Source: Sporocytophaga myxococcoides (lineage in GTDB: Bacteria; Bacteroidota; Bacteroidia; Cytophagales; Cytophagaceae). Taken from it: DNA of 64,000 bases. The stretch is from positions 531,004 through 595,003 of the forward strand of contig NZ_BBLT01000003.1 of the NCBI RefSeq assembly GCF_000775915.1. The letters run 5' to 3'. Each line of letters begins with the position of its first letter. Within the stretch, counting starts at the first letter, position 1. The notes beneath the pieces are model-generated. The model was not told the DNA's origin. It made no database searches and was given only the letters and a program-made list of their open reading frames with translations. Positions 18,562-27,592 of the stretch are shown here, in pieces. The translations under genes and the position numbers were made by a program.

Positions 18562-21408
18562 ATGAATAAATCAAAAATCATTTTTAACCTCATAGGAATT
18601 ATTATTCTGTTTGTAGCATATAATTCCTTTGCGCAGACTTATCCTCCATCTGCAGTCATTACCATGCCATTTAGCAATGCTTATTTTAAAACAGGAACTG
18701 ATGTAGAAATACATGTTTATGCTACAGACATAGGTAAAACAACTAACAATGGTACAGTGACTAAAGTAGAGTTTTTTAATGGAACCACGAAGCTTGGAGA
18801 AACCAGTACACATTCAAACAATACCTATAGGTTTGTCTGGGGCTGTGTACCTGCAGGTGAGTATAGGATCACTGCAAAGGCCACTAATAACAAGGGTGTA
18901 AGCTTCACTTCAGTTGGTGTATTGATTACTGTAGGTAATGCAAATTTCCCATCTCAGGGACTTGCAGCTTGCAAAGGCAAATACATGGCCGGTTTACACC
19001 AGAATCAACTCCTCGGGAGCTGGAACTCATACTTCAATGGTATAAGCGCTGAAAATGCATGTAAGTGGGGATCTGTTGAAGGGAATAGAGATGTAATGAA
19101 CTGGAATGGAGCGGACGCTGCTTATAAAGCTGCGAATGACAGAAAAATAATGTTCCGCTGGCATGCGGCTATGTGGGCAGCCCAATATCCAAATTGGCTA
19201 TTTACCTTAAGTACTGCAGATGCAAGAGCGGAACTGATTGAATATATGGAAGGAATAGCTGCTCGATATAAGTATATAGATCAAATTGATGTATTAAATG
19301 AACAACTATTTACGCACCAACAAGCTAACCAGCAAATGCGTGATAAATTCAGTGGCAAAACTAATACTGCCGTTGATGATTTTAGTTGGCAAATCTGGTT
19401 GTTTACTGAAGCCAGGAGGATTTTCCCAAATACAAAACTAGTGTTAAATGATTACGGATTAGAAGGAAGCAACAGTGCTATTGATGAGATGTTGAAGTTG
19501 GTTGCTGCATTAAGAGACAGGGGAATCATCGATGGATTTGGGACCCAGGCCCATTGGTTTAGTGTAGATCGTCAGCCAGCTGGACGTATTACTCAGGATT
19601 GTAGCAGAATGGCCCGCGGCGGTGTACCTGTCTATGTAACAGAGCTTGATATGGCAGGTGGGAATGATAACAATAACAATGAACAACAGCAATTGGCGAG
19701 CTTTCAAACCCACTTTCCTGAATTCTGGGAGCACCCTCATGTTAAGGGGATTACCTGGTGGGGCCATGTGCTAAACAGGACCTGGGTTACAGGTACAGGA
19801 TTCACTTTGGAAAACGGACAAGACAGAGCTGCTGGTGCCTGGTTAAAAACCTACATGAATAGCCGCCCCAAGGTTGGTTATCCTATGTGTCCTGCAGAAG
19901 GATGTTCAAATGACGGAAAAATTAGTCTTGCTATAACCGCACCAACTGAAGGACAAATATTTACTACAGCTGATCAGATAACACTTTCTGCAACTGCTAT
20001 TGATGGAGATGGCACAATTGCCAATGTTAAATTCTACAGCGGATCTACATTGCTGAATACTGATAATTCTGCTCCTTATAGCTTCATTTGGACAGGGGCA
20101 CCAGCTGGAACTCATGAGATTAAAGTAGTTGCCACAGATAACCAGGGAAATATCGCGGAAGCAAAAGTAACTATTAAAGTAAACGTTCCACAAGGGCCTT
20201 ACAATGGTACCTGGCACGTTATTCCGGGGACAATCCAGCTGGAGCATTTTGATGTTGGAGGAAATGGTTTTGCTTATATGGATGCCACTCCTGGCAGCGA
20301 GGTAACTCCGGTAGTTAACTTCCGCACTGACGAAGATGTGGATATTGAGAACTGCACTGACGTTGGAGCTGGATACAACATTGGCTGGACAACTGCCGGT
20401 GAATGGCTTGAATACAGCGTGGATGTGAAAACTCCTGGTGCTTACGATCTTGATCTGAGAATAGCGGCAAACGGTGATGGTCGCACAGTAACAGTAGCTA
20501 TGGATGGTGTAAATATAGCCAGCAATATAGCGATACCTAATACAGTAGGGTGGCAAACCTGGCAAACAGTAAAAGTAAAAGATGTCAATCTTACTGCAGG
20601 AAAGAAAATTATGAGGGTTACCATAGGTGCTACTGATTATGTGAATATGAACTATGTGACTTTCACTTTAACCAAAGAATTGAAACAGGAACCATTTAAA
20701 GGCTCAGCACATCTGATTCCTGGCAGAATTGAGGCAGAAGAATATGACCTCGGAGGTGAAGGTCTTGCATACCATGAAGCCAATGCAAATGGAAATGAGG
20801 GGAAAGCTACATTCAGAAATGATGAAGTGGATATTGAAACTACTCAGGATAGTGATGGAGCTTACAATGTAGGTTATATCTTACAGGGCGAATGGCTGGA
20901 GTATACTGTAAATGTCGCAGCATCTGGTAAATATGACCTGGATGTGAGAATAGCAGCTGAAGGTGAGAATAAATCCTTTCACATCGAAATGGATGGAGTA
21001 AATGTAACTGGTCCTATTAATATTCCAAATACCGGTGGTTGGCAGACATGGCAAACAGTTACTTTGAATGACATTAACCTTACAGGTGGAGAACATATCA
21101 TGCGTATTGCCTTTGATTCGGATTACATGAATCTGAACTATGTAGAGTTTAAGGATGTCATTACCGGCATTGCTGAAGAAGAATTTTCATCTATTGCAGT
21201 ATTCCCGAATCCGTTTACAGCTTCCGGTATACAGATTAATAATGCAGGTGAGTTTCAGTATAAAATTACTGATATCAGCGGAATATTAGTAGAATCAGGA
21301 AATGGAAGACGTGGTCATAATGTCGGAAAAAATTTAAGTGAAGGTATCTATTTCCTTATAGTTGAAAATAACAATAACGTTTCTGTCCACAAAATAGTAA
21401 AGCAATGA
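18562..21408 (+). CDS. Secreted GH10 endo-beta-1,4-xylanase with CBM6 pair and T9SS tail
   Basis: 948 residues. Signal peptide 1-24 (FVAYNSFAQ), N-terminal Ig-like domain ~27-128, GH10 barrel ~133-440, second Ig-like domain ~455-548, CBM6 modules A (~550-695) and B (~697-850), T9SS tail ~870-948. GH10 signatures: NACKWGSVE early in the barrel, acid/base E247 in DVLNEQL and nucleophile E361 in VYVTELDMA; WHAAMWAAQYPNWL replaces the usual HTLVWHSQ-type strand, a modest departure. It cleaves the xylan backbone with retention. Translation probably follows that of the GH43 gene in the same transcript. A long stem-loop lies 50 bp downstream. Confidence 0.93.
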   Translation: MNKSKIIFNLIGIIILFVAYNSFAQTYPPSAVITMPFSNAYFKTGTDVEIHVYATDIGKTTNNGTVTKVEFFNGTTKLGETSTHSNNTYRFVWGCVPAGEYRITAKATNNKGVSFTSVGVLITVGNANFPSQGLAACKGKYMAGLHQNQLLGSWNSYFNGISAENACKWGSVEGNRDVMNWNGADAAYKAANDRKIMFRWHAAMWAAQYPNWLFTLSTADARAELIEYMEGIAARYKYIDQIDVLNEQLFTHQQANQQMRDKFSGKTNTAVDDFSWQIWLFTEARRIFPNTKLVLNDYGLEGSNSAIDEMLKLVAALRDRGIIDGFGTQAHWFSVDRQPAGRITQDCSRMARGGVPVYVTELDMAGGNDNNNNEQQQLASFQTHFPEFWEHPHVKGITWWGHVLNRTWVTGTGFTLENGQDRAAGAWLKTYMNSRPKVGYPMCPAEGCSNDGKISLAITAPTEGQIFTTADQITLSATAIDGDGTIANVKFYSGSTLLNTDNSAPYSFIWTGAPAGTHEIKVVATDNQGNIAEAKVTIKVNVPQGPYNGTWHVIPGTIQLEHFDVGGNGFAYMDATPGSEVTPVVNFRTDEDVDIENCTDVGAGYNIGWTTAGEWLEYSVDVKTPGAYDLDLRIAANGDGRTVTVAMDGVNIASNIAIPNTVGWQTWQTVKVKDVNLTAGKKIMRVTIGATDYVNMNYVTFTLTKELKQEPFKGSAHLIPGRIEAEEYDLGGEGLAYHEANANGNEGKATFRNDEVDIETTQDSDGAYNVGYILQGEWLEYTVNVAASGKYDLDVRIAAEGENKSFHIEMDGVNVTGPINIPNTGGWQTWQTVTLNDINLTGGEHIMRIAFDSDYMNLNYVEFKDVITGIAEEEFSSIAVFPNPFTASGIQINNAGEFQYKITDISGILVESGNGRRGHNVGKNLSEGIYFLIVENNNNVSVHKIVKQ

Positions 21409-21457
21409 AAGCAGAATGTAACTCATTTCTGAGAACTGCTTGAATCTTCTGCTGCCC

Positions 21458-21492
21458 GCAATTGGCCTGATAATTTTTATCATGCCAATTGC
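21458..21492 (+). other. Long perfect stem-loop in the 3' region of the GH43-GH10 operon
   Basis: GCAATTGGC pairs with GCCAATTGC (9 bp), then after one C-T mismatch TGATAA pairs with TTATCA around a TTT loop. There is no T tract, so it looks more like an mRNA 3'-end stabiliser or processing structure than a classical terminator. Confidence 0.7.
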
Positions 21493-22118
21493 AAGGGTTC
21501 AAAATGCTTGTATTCTTGTTATATATTCTGATGGCCTGATGTCTCAATGATCTGAATGAGGATATTTAGTTATATAAGTTGTATTACAATGCAACTAATC
21601 AGTGCTCCGATGATTTTATCGATTTACTAAACATATGACTGGTGGACTGTTGTATGCTTTTATCAAATTCAGACATTTTTAATCTGAATAGTGTAAGAAA
21701 GCTAACCTATTATTATTGATATATCAGTGTTAATTGTTTTAGCCAGACATAGCTGATCTGAAACTATGGTGGGAGAGGAGCATGAAATTATATTGTTTTG
21801 TGACCTTGATGAAACCTATAGTTAGCGGATTTGTCATACGAGCTTTTGTACAATGTTGATTGTAAGCTTTGCGGCAAAAGGACAGCAACCACTTAAGGTG
21901 AACTTTTCTAAAACTATAAGACAAGTTATGATTATGCATCAGGGAGCTAGAGTCTTGTGGAGCTAATAGTGAACATGCCATTGGCCTAAGCCTTAAACCA
22001 TAAACCGGATGTATTAAATGCGATCATTAAAATTAAAGAAGGAAATTTCATCAGTAATATTTTAAAACTTTAGTAAGGCCTCAACCATAACTGAACATAA
22101 CTTTAAAATTCCTGTCAT
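21493..22118. other. Intergenic region before the LVIVD protein gene
   Basis: About 625 bp, no supported gene (the short frames on the minus strand have no start context or recognisable protein). Likely promoter region for the following genes; no box could be assigned with confidence. Confidence 0.35.
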
Positions 22119-24947
22119 ATGAAAAATAGATGGATATTACTTCTGAATATATTACTGCTCTTGCCAGGTCTATTGTCTGCACAGATGGGGCCAGGATTGG
22201 GTAATCTTACCTATACATCTAATGAGCTTTACAAAAGCATTTGGAAATATACTGAATTAAACCACATGGGGTCTACTATGGCCACCATGCATAATGGTTA
22301 CATGATAACCACCTTTCATCCAGACAGTGGTAAGCCACCTGGAGGAATTCTGGTTTGGGATGTATCGAATCCAAGAAAACCGGTTTTGGTTACGCGGGTA
22401 TATGATTCGCGTACAGCTAATTTTCGTGAACAGCATGCTATGCCACAACATGACAAATACATGTTGTTTCAGGATGGCTTTGGGTTTCAGATTTGGGACT
22501 TTAGTGATGCTAAAAATCCTATACAAGTCAAAAGACATATTATGAGCGGATATGCCCACGATGATTATGGTTCAGCATGGCAATTATTCTGGCAAGCTCC
22601 TTATATTTTTATTGCTAATGGCAGTAAGGGCTTTGATGTCGTCGATGCTACAGATATAAATAATCCAGTATTTGTAAAACATGTCAATACTCCAAGACAG
22701 GTAGGACCCATTTTTGCGATAGGAAACCTTCTCTATACCTCTGCACATGATTTTGGGAGAGGAATCACCATATATGATATAAGTAATCCCAGGGATCCAA
22801 AATTATTGAATAGTTATAGTAATACTGAAAATATGTATGCATCGATGGTTAATGGAAATAAACTCGTTATTTCTGCACGGGGAAATGCAAACAATGCCGT
22901 CTTCGGAACTTATGATTTGAGCGATCCGCTAAGCATAAAAAAAATTACGACTTTAAATATCGGGAACAGTGGTGAACAATTATATAATTCTACTCAGGAT
23001 CAGTTTATATTTCAAGGTTGCCAGTCAGAGGTTGTAAAAATAGATGCATCGAATCCTGCTCAACTAAAAATCATCGGAAGGGGATCTTTAGGTATCTTTG
23101 GCGACTCAGATCATGGTCAGGTAACACCTTTTGGTAATCTTATTTTTGTTGGGAATGACCATGGTTCAGGTAGTGGATTCTGGGTTCATCAAAGAGAACC
23201 AGATACAAAAGCTCCAGAAGTAAATATGGTGGTTCCAAAAGCCAATGATGTAAACCGTGCATTGACTTCACGGGTTGGAGTTACCTTTACTGATAATATA
23301 ATTCTGGAATCAGTCAACAAGAATACTTTTATAGTCAGACCTTTGGGTGGAGCAGCATTGTCAGGTAAATACAGCCATCAATTCTCTATGGTAAATTTTT
23401 CACCTGACCAGCCTCTCCTGCCAAATACTACCTATGAAATAGTGATTCCATCAGGTGGTATAAAAGACTATGCAGGAAACACTACAAGTAAAACTTTTAC
23501 ATCTTATTTTTCTACAGGCCCTAATGGAAACTTCCCTTCCGATGGTACTGAGCAGCCCCGGATTTTTGAAGACGATAAGAAAATAACTTTGAATTGGAAT
23601 CGTACTTCCAATGCTTCTACTTACACTATCAAAAGGGGGACATCACCTACAGGTACTTTTCAAACGATTGGTACCACGAGTCAATTATCTTTTTCTGATA
23701 CTTTGGTTGAAAATGATAAGACGTATTACTATTCGGTTACAGCTAACAATAACTTGGGAGAAATTGTGACTTCTTCTGTAATTAAGGGAATGCCCTCTTT
23801 TTACATTACTAAACTGAATTGGATCTCTTCATCGAATGGCTGGGGACCTGCTGAAATTGACCAAAGCAATGGTAAAACTGCTTCGAATGATGGAGGTGTA
23901 ATTACTTTAAATGGCATTAAATACTCAAGAGGTTTGGGAGTTCATGCCGAAAGCAGTATAAGTTACAACCTTGATGGAAAGTATGAACGGTTTTTATCTG
24001 ATGTAGGCCTTGATGACGAAGCAGGGAGTGCAGGATCTGTAATTTTTACTGTCCTTTTGGATGGGAAACAGGTATATAATAGTGGATTAATGAATGGTTC
24101 TTCTGATACCAAAAGTATTGACATTAATATCGCAGGCGGAAATGTGCTTACGCTGAATGTTTCACCAGATGGAAATAATGAATTAGATCATGCTTCATGG
24201 GGTGGAGCAAGGCTAAGGCCGAGTCAGACACCATTTAATCAAACTGCTCATTTAATACCTGGACGCATTGAAGCAGAAGAATATGACTTTGGTGGTGAAG
24301 GTATTGCTTATCATGAAGCAAATGCCAATGGAAATGAAGGTAAAGCAAACCTGAGAATTGATGAAGTAGATATTGAAGCTACCGGAGATGTCGATGGAAA
24401 GTACAATATAGGCTACATACTTCAGGGGGAATGGCTGGAATATACAGTGAATGTAACATCAACAGGTGTGTATAAATTGGATATGAGAGTAGCGGCAGAA
24501 GGAGATGGTAAAATGTTTCATATAGAATTTGACGGAAGAGATGTAACAGGACCGATAAGTGTCCCTAATACCGGTGGTTGGCAAATTTGGAAAACCATCA
24601 CAGTAGATGAAATCAGTCTTACTGAAGGCAATCATGTAATGAGGATAGCTTTTGACGCAAATTATATGAACATAAATTATCTGGAGTTTAATGGTATAGT
24701 TACCGGAATCCCGGAGAATAAGTTCAGAGACATTTTGATTTATCCGAATCCATTTGGCAACAATGGTTTTGTGGTCAGTGCAGAGGGTGATTTCTATTAT
24801 AGACTTTCCGATGTCAGTGGTTATATTCTGGAGACAGGAAACGGAAATCAGTATCAAACTGTAGGAAAGGAGCTAAAGCCCGGAGTTTACATAATTTCTA
24901 TAGAAAATAAAAGTGAAGTAATAGTCAGAAAGATTGTAAAGGAATAA
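22119..24947 (+). CDS. Secreted LVIVD-propeller protein with Ig, FN3, NPCBM and CBM6 modules and T9SS tail
   Basis: 942 residues. Signal peptide 1-21 (LLLLPGLLSAQ). Residues ~25-365 form an LVIVD-repeat beta-propeller: repeated GILVWDVSNPRKPVLV, FQIWDFSDAKNPIQV, FDVVDATDINNPVFV, ITIYDISNPRDPKLL, VVKIDASNPAQLKII. Then a Big_5-type Ig domain (~365-465), a fibronectin-III-like domain (~480-560), an NPCBM-type module (~565-705; YSRGLGVHAESSISYNL), one CBM6 of type B (~710-860) and a T9SS tail (~868-942). No glycosidase domain is present; the CBMs indicate polysaccharide docking. LVIVD propellers are found in extracellular proteins of unclear function. It lies 73 bp before a di-heme peroxidase-like gene, presumably co-transcribed, inside a xylanase island. 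Function unknown; a role in redox chemistry or substrate recognition is only inference. Confidence 0.85.
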   Translation: MKNRWILLLNILLLLPGLLSAQMGPGLGNLTYTSNELYKSIWKYTELNHMGSTMATMHNGYMITTFHPDSGKPPGGILVWDVSNPRKPVLVTRVYDSRTANFREQHAMPQHDKYMLFQDGFGFQIWDFSDAKNPIQVKRHIMSGYAHDDYGSAWQLFWQAPYIFIANGSKGFDVVDATDINNPVFVKHVNTPRQVGPIFAIGNLLYTSAHDFGRGITIYDISNPRDPKLLNSYSNTENMYASMVNGNKLVISARGNANNAVFGTYDLSDPLSIKKITTLNIGNSGEQLYNSTQDQFIFQGCQSEVVKIDASNPAQLKIIGRGSLGIFGDSDHGQVTPFGNLIFVGNDHGSGSGFWVHQREPDTKAPEVNMVVPKANDVNRALTSRVGVTFTDNIILESVNKNTFIVRPLGGAALSGKYSHQFSMVNFSPDQPLLPNTTYEIVIPSGGIKDYAGNTTSKTFTSYFSTGPNGNFPSDGTEQPRIFEDDKKITLNWNRTSNASTYTIKRGTSPTGTFQTIGTTSQLSFSDTLVENDKTYYYSVTANNNLGEIVTSSVIKGMPSFYITKLNWISSSNGWGPAEIDQSNGKTASNDGGVITLNGIKYSRGLGVHAESSISYNLDGKYERFLSDVGLDDEAGSAGSVIFTVLLDGKQVYNSGLMNGSSDTKSIDINIAGGNVLTLNVSPDGNNELDHASWGGARLRPSQTPFNQTAHLIPGRIEAEEYDFGGEGIAYHEANANGNEGKANLRIDEVDIEATGDVDGKYNIGYILQGEWLEYTVNVTSTGVYKLDMRVAAEGDGKMFHIEFDGRDVTGPISVPNTGGWQIWKTITVDEISLTEGNHVMRIAFDANYMNINYLEFNGIVTGIPENKFRDILIYPNPFGNNGFVVSAEGDFYYRLSDVSGYILETGNGNQYQTVGKELKPGVYIISIENKSEVIVRKIVKE

Positions 24948-25020
24948 TTATTAAAAGTTGTAAGTTCATTTCAATGATATAAATAAAGTGACCGCTTAAA
25001 GTAAAAATAGACTGTTTGAT

Positions 25021-27465
25021 ATGCGATTTTTCATAACCTTTATAATATTAGTGTTTATTAACTGGATAGGTGAAGTGAATGACACTGAACAGTATGTTCT
25101 TATTCAGAATAAACCTGTTGAAGTAGGGACAACAGTTACATTCACTATCACGGCGCCTGAGGGGACAAACCCATTTATTGCGTGGGACTATGGCGATGAA
25201 AATGGTTTGGGCAATTATAAACAGGGCCTTACAACAACGCATAAATTTATGCAGCCTGGAGTTTACCAGGTTTTTGCCCGAATTCTAGGGGAGGATATTC
25301 CGCTTTCAGTTACACAGACGGTACACAAACCATTAAAGAAGATTGCCCCAACTCATTCATCCACAATTTGCATAGATACTAGTCGGCAAATCGTATGGGC
25401 TGTAAATCCTGATAATCATTCGGTGTCATCTATCAATGCTGCCAATTATCAGCTGATCAGCGAGATTCCAACAGGTAAGAATCCGAGAACTCTTGCTTTG
25501 GACAATGCGGGAAATGTTTGGGTAGCAAATGAAGATGATGCTACTATTACTATTCTTTCAGCCTCCGGACAAAAGCTACAAACAATTAACCTTCCATATG
25601 CTTCAAGACCTTATGGCTTATGTTTTGATCCTATGAAGAGCTACTGCTACATAACTTTGCAAAGTCTAGGGCAACTTGTCAAGCTTGATGCAAAAGATTT
25701 TCAGATAGTTCAAGTCACAGAAGCAGGAAGGAGACCACGGGGAATTGCCATAACTTCTGATGGGAAGCGTGTATTTGTTACTCAGTTTATATCTCCGGGA
25801 GAAAAAGGATTGATAAGAGAAATCGATGCTGAAACAATGGAACTTAAGTCGGAGATAGGCCTTGCATTTGATGAGACTGTGGATTTTGAAGACAGGGGCC
25901 GGGGCGTGCCTAACTATATCTCTTCACTCACTATTACTCCTGACGGATCCGAAATTTGGATACCATCAAAAAAAGATAATACAGCAAGAGGTTTATTCAG
26001 AGATGGACAAGCTCTTACATTTGATAATACTGTCCGCACAATTGTTTCAAAGATAGATCTGACTCAGGGAAGTGAAGTGATTGATTCAAGGATAGACATC
26101 AATGATGCGGATATGGCTTGTGCTGTAGAGTTTAGTCCATATGGTAATATTGCATTTATAGCATTACAGGGAAATAATAAGATTGCTATGATAGACGTAG
26201 CAACTAATTCAAGACTGGGTTTACTTGATACTACCGGACTGGCACCTCAGGGCTTAGTCTTTAATGCAGATGGTTCCAGACTTTTTGTTCACAATTTTAT
26301 GTCTCGTAGTATAACTATATTCAACACTGAAAATATTATACTTTCCAATAATTTTAACCCCGTAATTGCCGCCACTATTCCTATTGTGCTTAAGGACTCT
26401 TTAAATGCTCAGGTCCTGAAAGGTAAACAAATTTTTTATAACGCTCAGGATGAACGCATGACTTTCGCTGGCTACATTAGTTGTGCCAGTTGTCATTTGG
26501 ACGGTGGCAGTGATGAGCGGGTATGGGATTTTACGGATCGTGGAGAAGGTCTGCGTAATACGCATTCTTTATTAGGTAGAAGAGGGATGGGAATGGGTAA
26601 TGTGCATTGGACTGCGAACTTTGATGAAATTCAGGATTTTGAAAATGATATACGATATGCCTTTAGAGGAAAAGGATTTCTCCCTGACTCTATATTTAAC
26701 AGAGGTACCATTAGCGACCCTCTGGGAGGTCCAAAGGCTGGTTTAAGCCCGGAGCTTGATGCGCTGGCAGCCTATGTGCGTTCTCTGGATAAAGTAAATC
26801 CCAGTCCTTATCGAAATTCAGATGGAAGTCTTACTGACGATGCTTTTGAAGGAAAATTGATTTTCGCAGATCTTGGTTGTAACGTCTGTCATTCAGGTCC
26901 TGACTTTACGGACCGGAAGTCAGGTGTCTTTCACGATGTCGGAACCATTCAAACATCTTCCGGACAGCGTAGATCTGAGAAGTTAACAGCATTGGGTACT
27001 CCTACCCTAAAAGGAATTTGGGAAACTGCACCTTATTTGCATGATGGCTCTGCCCCAACATTAAGAGATGTGCTTATTGCCAGGAATGTTAACGATAAAC
27101 ATGGGGATATTACTTCTCTCTCTGAGAAGCAAATCAATCAGCTACTGGCCTACTTGCTTCAGATAGATGAGCATGAATCAAGCGCTGTCGTATCCAGCAT
27201 GAATAAGATGAGGTCATTTTCCGGGTCTATTGATGTTTTCCCGAATCCTGCTTCTGAGATTATAAAGGTTCGCATAAATGAAAGAGTAAGTCCAAAAGGG
27301 ACAATTTCTATTTGTAATTCTGTAAGTGGCCATACCTTAAGTTCTACAAGTCTTAATGCCAGCAATGAAGTAAGCATAAATGTAAGCAGTCTGACTCCGG
27401 GAGTGTATATAGTAATCTATACTGATGAAAAGGTAAAGAAAAGTACTAAGTTGTTATTAAGATAA
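25021..27465 (+). CDS. Secreted PKD/YVTN-propeller di-heme cytochrome c peroxidase-like protein with T9SS tail
   Basis: 814 residues. Short signal peptide (FFITFIILVFINWIGE), PKD-like domain ~28-105 (WDYGDENG), YVTN/NHL-type propeller ~110-450 (VWAVNPDNHSVSSI, VWVANEDDATITIL, RRPRGIAITSDGKRVFV), then a MauG/cytochrome c peroxidase-like region ~460-730 with two heme sites: C488ASCH and C620NVCH. Flanking elements LRNTHSLLGRRGMG and LGTPTLKGIWETAPYLHDGSAPTLRDV are typical of the di-heme peroxidase family. A T9SS tail ends the protein (DVFPNPASEIIKVRI). Unlike periplasmic peroxidases it should be exported across the outer membrane, so its electron partner is extracellular or cell-surface. It lies among xylanases and after the CBM-bearing LVIVD protein. 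The oxidant and substrate are unknown. Confidence 0.88.
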   Translation: MRFFITFIILVFINWIGEVNDTEQYVLIQNKPVEVGTTVTFTITAPEGTNPFIAWDYGDENGLGNYKQGLTTTHKFMQPGVYQVFARILGEDIPLSVTQTVHKPLKKIAPTHSSTICIDTSRQIVWAVNPDNHSVSSINAANYQLISEIPTGKNPRTLALDNAGNVWVANEDDATITILSASGQKLQTINLPYASRPYGLCFDPMKSYCYITLQSLGQLVKLDAKDFQIVQVTEAGRRPRGIAITSDGKRVFVTQFISPGEKGLIREIDAETMELKSEIGLAFDETVDFEDRGRGVPNYISSLTITPDGSEIWIPSKKDNTARGLFRDGQALTFDNTVRTIVSKIDLTQGSEVIDSRIDINDADMACAVEFSPYGNIAFIALQGNNKIAMIDVATNSRLGLLDTTGLAPQGLVFNADGSRLFVHNFMSRSITIFNTENIILSNNFNPVIAATIPIVLKDSLNAQVLKGKQIFYNAQDERMTFAGYISCASCHLDGGSDERVWDFTDRGEGLRNTHSLLGRRGMGMGNVHWTANFDEIQDFENDIRYAFRGKGFLPDSIFNRGTISDPLGGPKAGLSPELDALAAYVRSLDKVNPSPYRNSDGSLTDDAFEGKLIFADLGCNVCHSGPDFTDRKSGVFHDVGTIQTSSGQRRSEKLTALGTPTLKGIWETAPYLHDGSAPTLRDVLIARNVNDKHGDITSLSEKQINQLLAYLLQIDEHESSAVVSSMNKMRSFSGSIDVFPNPASEIIKVRINERVSPKGTISICNSVSGHTLSSTSLNASNEVSINVSSLTPGVYIVIYTDEKVKKSTKLLLR

Positions 27466-27592
27466 AATATGCTGTGAAGTTTCAAACTTATCAGGCATCA
27501 CAGCTCTGTATTTCTATAGCAGTGCTTGTTCTGTATAGAGTGATTTGCTTTTAAATAAATCAAGAAGTTAACTATTCTAAAATATTTAATTG

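Noticed and set aside
19906..20565. 219-codon antisense frame inside the GH10 gene
   Set aside because: Lies opposite Ig and CBM6 coding sequence, is rich in Cys/Ser/Tyr as expected of an antisense reading, and similar frames appear opposite the same modules in the other genes.
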